From assembly GCA_031261625.1 (NCBI GenBank), contig JAISJG010000008.1, positions 1 to 16,596 on the forward strand: a stretch of DNA of 16,596 bases, given 5' to 3'. This document shows positions 14,426-16,596 of the stretch, one piece after another. The notes below the pieces were generated by a model, which saw only the letters and a list, made by a program, of their open reading frames with translations, did no database searches and was not told where the DNA came from. Position 1 is the first letter of the stretch; each line of letters opens with the position of its first letter. This stretch comes from Candidatus Methanoplasma sp. GTDB lineage: Archaea > Thermoplasmatota > Thermoplasmata > Methanomassiliicoccales > Methanomethylophilaceae. A program made the position numbers and the translations under genes.

Positions 14426-15432
14426 AGGTCCTGGTCACCGGCGGTTTCGGATACATCGGAAGTCACTGTTCCGTCGCCCTTCTGGAGGCGGGATACGATA
14501 TCGTGGTGATGGATTCCCTGGTCACAGGTCACGGTTATGTGGCGGATGTTCTCAGGAGCATCGGACCGGGGAAGTTCCTTGGGATTGTGGAAGGGGATCT
14601 GCTGAGCCAGGTAGACATACAATCCGCACTCGGTTCCTACGGGAAGATAGATGCCGTAGTACATTTCGCAGCACTTTCGCAGGTATCGCAGTCTGTTAAA
14701 GAGCCAACGCTGTACTACAGGAACAACACGGTCGGTACGCTGAACCTTCTGGACGAATTACGTTCCCACGGAGTGGATAAGATCGTGTTCTCATCGACGG
14801 CAGCGGTTTACGGTGAGACCGATAAGATACCGATAAGCGAGGATGTTCCCAAGATCCCGATCAATCCCTACGGCCGCAGCAAGCTCATGATAGAATCGAT
14901 GATGGATGATTTCTCAAATGCTTACGGATTGAGGAGCGTGCGTTTAAGATATTTCAACGTCGCCGGTGCGGATTCCCAATGCAGGGTGGGTGAATGGCAC
15001 GATCCCGAGACGCATCTGGTACCCAACGTCCTGAAAAAAGTCCTTGACGGTAAGAAACTGGAGATCTTCGGTACCGATTATGATACACCGGACGGAACGT
15101 GCATAAGGGACTACGTCAACGTGGAGGATCTGGCGGACGCGCACGTGCTGGCACTGAAATATCTCGAATCCGGGGGAAGGACGGATTTCTTCAATATCGG
15201 GACGAAGACCGGAAGTTCGGTGAAAGAGATAGTATCCGAATGCGAACGTGCTTTCGGAAAGAGGATCGAGGTAACGGAAGGTCCGAGGCGTCCGGGGGAT
15301 CCCGCGAAACTTGTTGCGGATAATTCGAAAGCGCGCGAAGTGCTGGGATGGGAGCCGAAACGCAGTTTGGGGGACAGCGTTACGACTGCGCTTGCGTGGG
15401 AAAGGAAGATGCGCGTCGAAAGGCAGGTCTGA
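14422..15432 (+). CDS. galE: UDP-glucose 4-epimerase
   Basis: Short-chain dehydrogenase-type epimerase converting UDP-glucose to UDP-galactose through a transient 4-keto intermediate with bound NAD. The nucleotide fold is TGGFGYIGSH (Gly7, Gly10, Gly13). The catalytic set is SST at 124-126 and the YxxxK motif NPYGRSK with Tyr150 and Lys154. Further GalE signatures are LRYFNVAGAD, FGTDYDTPDGTCIRDY and FNIGT. At 336 residues it has the usual length. Translation is coupled to glf by the ATGA overlap. GalE supplies the substrate of Glf next door. Some archaeal GalE enzymes also act on N-acetylated sugars, which the sequence alone cannot exclude. Confidence 0.96.
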   Translation: MKVLVTGGFGYIGSHCSVALLEAGYDIVVMDSLVTGHGYVADVLRSIGPGKFLGIVEGDLLSQVDIQSALGSYGKIDAVVHFAALSQVSQSVKEPTLYYRNNTVGTLNLLDELRSHGVDKIVFSSTAAVYGETDKIPISEDVPKIPINPYGRSKLMIESMMDDFSNAYGLRSVRLRYFNVAGADSQCRVGEWHDPETHLVPNVLKKVLDGKKLEIFGTDYDTPDGTCIRDYVNVEDLADAHVLALKYLESGGRTDFFNIGTKTGSSVKEIVSECERAFGKRIEVTEGPRRPGDPAKLVADNSKAREVLGWEPKRSLGDSVTTALAWERKMRVERQV

Positions 15433-15552
15433 GATCCAAATCGATGCCCATACATACAATCGGAAAAAAATGGAGTTGAACTCCGAAAATTTCTTAAACA
15501 TCCTTAATCCACGATGCATGATCGGTCGGACAATATATTCGGCCATAGGGCG

Positions 15553-16296
15553 CAGCATCTCTGTACACTCCTTCTTCGGTGCGGTAGTCCGCGGAGGTTA
15601 CCTCCAGCTGGATGATCCGGGTATCAGAACGAATGAATTCTATTCCGATTACGTGGATTCGTACATAGACAAGGATGTATCACAGATCATCGATCTGAAA
15701 GACAAGAACAGATTCCACGGGTTCATGCAGCTGATCGCATCCCTTACCGGACAGGAGCCCGTGTATGACAGGGTCGCAGGTGCGTCGGGCGTGGATACGA
15801 AGACGATACGGTCGTGGATAAGCGTGCTTGTGACCGGTGATATGATCCACCATTTACAGCCGTTCTCGGCAAGGTCCACAGTGAACAGATAGTCAAACGC
15901 CCCAAGATCTATTTCTGCGATACGGGGCCGGCGTGTCATCTTGCCAAAGTCACGGATGCGGAGACGTTCATGGCCGGATATCTGAAAGGACCGATGGCGG
16001 AGACGTTCATCATCAACGAGATTATCAGAACGTATCGGAACAACAGGGAATATGCCGGATTCTATTATTATCGGGATTCCTCGATGAACGGGATCGATCT
16101 CGTGATACTAAGGAACGGTACGCTGTCGCTGATCGAGTGCAAAGCGGGGATCGGATACGGTGCGTCGGATGTGAAAGCAATCGGTAAAATGGAAAAATCG
16201 GATAATAAGGTGGGTCCGTCGTGTCTTATATGTCTGACGGAGAAGACATATCCGATAGACAAAGACGTGTATGCATTACCGGTAACGGCCATATGA
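15553..16296 (+). pseudogene. Truncated, frameshifted DUF4143-type AAA ATPase
   Basis: Remnant of a second ATPase of the DUF4143 family. Recognisable homology begins near VVRGGYLQL, about 15570, and continues through NEFYSDYVDSYIDKDVSQI and a winged-helix-like stretch to MIHHLQPFS. There one base appears lost (about 15868-15874): this frame ends at a TAG at 15890-15892, while the -1 frame continues with VHSEQIVKRPKIYFCDTGP, then FIINEIIR and IDLVI...LIECKAG (the C-terminal PD-(D/E)XK-like core) to TGA at 16296. The whole ATPase half (Walker A and B) is absent, and the first 40 residues of the open frame are unrelated. With both defects it should be inactive. It belongs to a different DUF4143 subfamily from the intact gene at 6286. 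Reading the TAG as pyrrolysine would not restore homology, because the frame is wrong. Confidence 0.85.
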
Positions 16297-16499
16297 TAAG
16301 ACGGATGTATGGCAGCGTTTTGTCGGTCCGAGACACAACGGGGCCGCAACAGTTCTTACCACACTACAGGTATCTTCGGGGAATGTGTTATAATGCTTAT
16401 TGGCACATCGGAAAATCCCTTCAAAACCGACAGATGGGGGCGTGTCCTTTATATGTATAAAATACGATAGGTGCGGCAAATAAACAAGTGGGGACTTAT
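16297..16499. other. Intergenic region before the terminal secreted-protein gene
   Basis: About 200 nt without a supported gene. The only clear element is the TATA box near its right end. A second TATA-like GTTATAAT lies at 16387-16394 with no matching start codon. Confidence 0.4.
16448..16463 (+). promoter_or_regulatory. TATA box of the terminal partial gene
   Basis: TTTATATGTATAAAAT predicts transcription from about 16481, giving a leader of about 19 nt. GTGGGG (16488-16493) is a Shine-Dalgarno-like match six nt before the ATG at 16500. Confidence 0.55.
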
Positions 16500-16596
16500 A
16501 TGATATCAAAAAAAGGGTCAACAGCCTTATTGGCTGTTTTGAGCGTGGGGCTGTTCGTAGTTGTTTCTCTGTCGGCATTGTATGTCGCGGATGACA
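16500..16596 (+). CDS. Secreted or surface protein, 5' end only
   Basis: Only the first 32 codons lie in the window. They begin MISKKGSTALLAV and continue LSVGLFVVVSLSALYVADD. Two lysines followed by a hydrophobic stretch of about 20 residues form a signal peptide or N-terminal membrane anchor, so the product is exported or membrane-attached. No domain is visible yet. The start is supported by a TATA box and a GTGGGG ribosome site. Many gut methanogens encode large surface adhesin-like proteins with such starts, but the identity cannot be told from this fragment. Confidence 0.6.
   Translation, partial: MISKKGSTALLAVLSVGLFVVVSLSALYVADD

Noticed and set aside
15860..15895. In-frame TAG in the 15553-16296 ATPase remnant as a pyrrolysine codon
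   Set aside because: Reading through TAG gives a sequence unrelated to DUF4143 proteins, while the -1 frame restores KRPKIYFCDTG and onward. This is a frameshift, not recoding.

Overview
The window reads as archaeal chromosome, most likely from the Thermoplasmatota and plausibly a host-associated Methanomassiliicoccales methanogen. Directly visible support: two tandem TATA-binding protein genes, TATA boxes about 26 nt upstream of several starts (some implying leaderless mRNAs), GGTG-type Shine-Dalgarno sequences, and none of 16 gene ends using TAG (14 TGA, 2 TAA), which fits an organism in which UAG can encode pyrrolysine. The order-level assignment is inference.

Layout. 1-2955 (+): methionyl-tRNA synthetase (metG) with a fused C-terminal tRNA-binding domain, coupled to a PHP-domain phosphoesterase. 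2942-4445 (-): a small SAP-like protein and two nearly identical tbp genes, each preceded by a pair of TATA boxes arranged as a dyad. 4652-5131 (+): an HPP-family membrane protein. 5145-5218 (-): tRNA-Cys(GCA) with an unusual C73 discriminator. 5345-7608 (+): an SfsA-family protein, then a DUF4143-type AAA ATPase whose promoter carries a repeated inverted-repeat element. 7690-8529 (+): a conserved archaeal protein of unknown function, converging on a pyrD-pyrK-TPR operon (10599-8521, -). 10807-15432 (+): a surface-polysaccharide operon of a multi-membrane-span GT2 glycosyltransferase, UDP-galactopyranose mutase (glf) and UDP-glucose 4-epimerase (galE). About 15553-16296 (+): a decayed second DUF4143 ATPase lacking its ATPase half and carrying a -1 frameshift. 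16500-end (+): the start of a secreted or surface protein.

How the genes work together. PyrD and PyrK form the heterotetrameric, NAD-linked (class 1B) dihydroorotate dehydrogenase of pyrimidine synthesis. GalE and Glf are consecutive steps from UDP-glucose through UDP-galactopyranose to UDP-galactofuranose, and the membrane GT2 beside them is the likely consumer, so the operon probably builds a galactofuranose-containing surface glycan. The tbp pair is the most regulatory-looking part: two very similar paralogues, variable only in one short segment, both with promoters that look like multiple TBP-binding sites.
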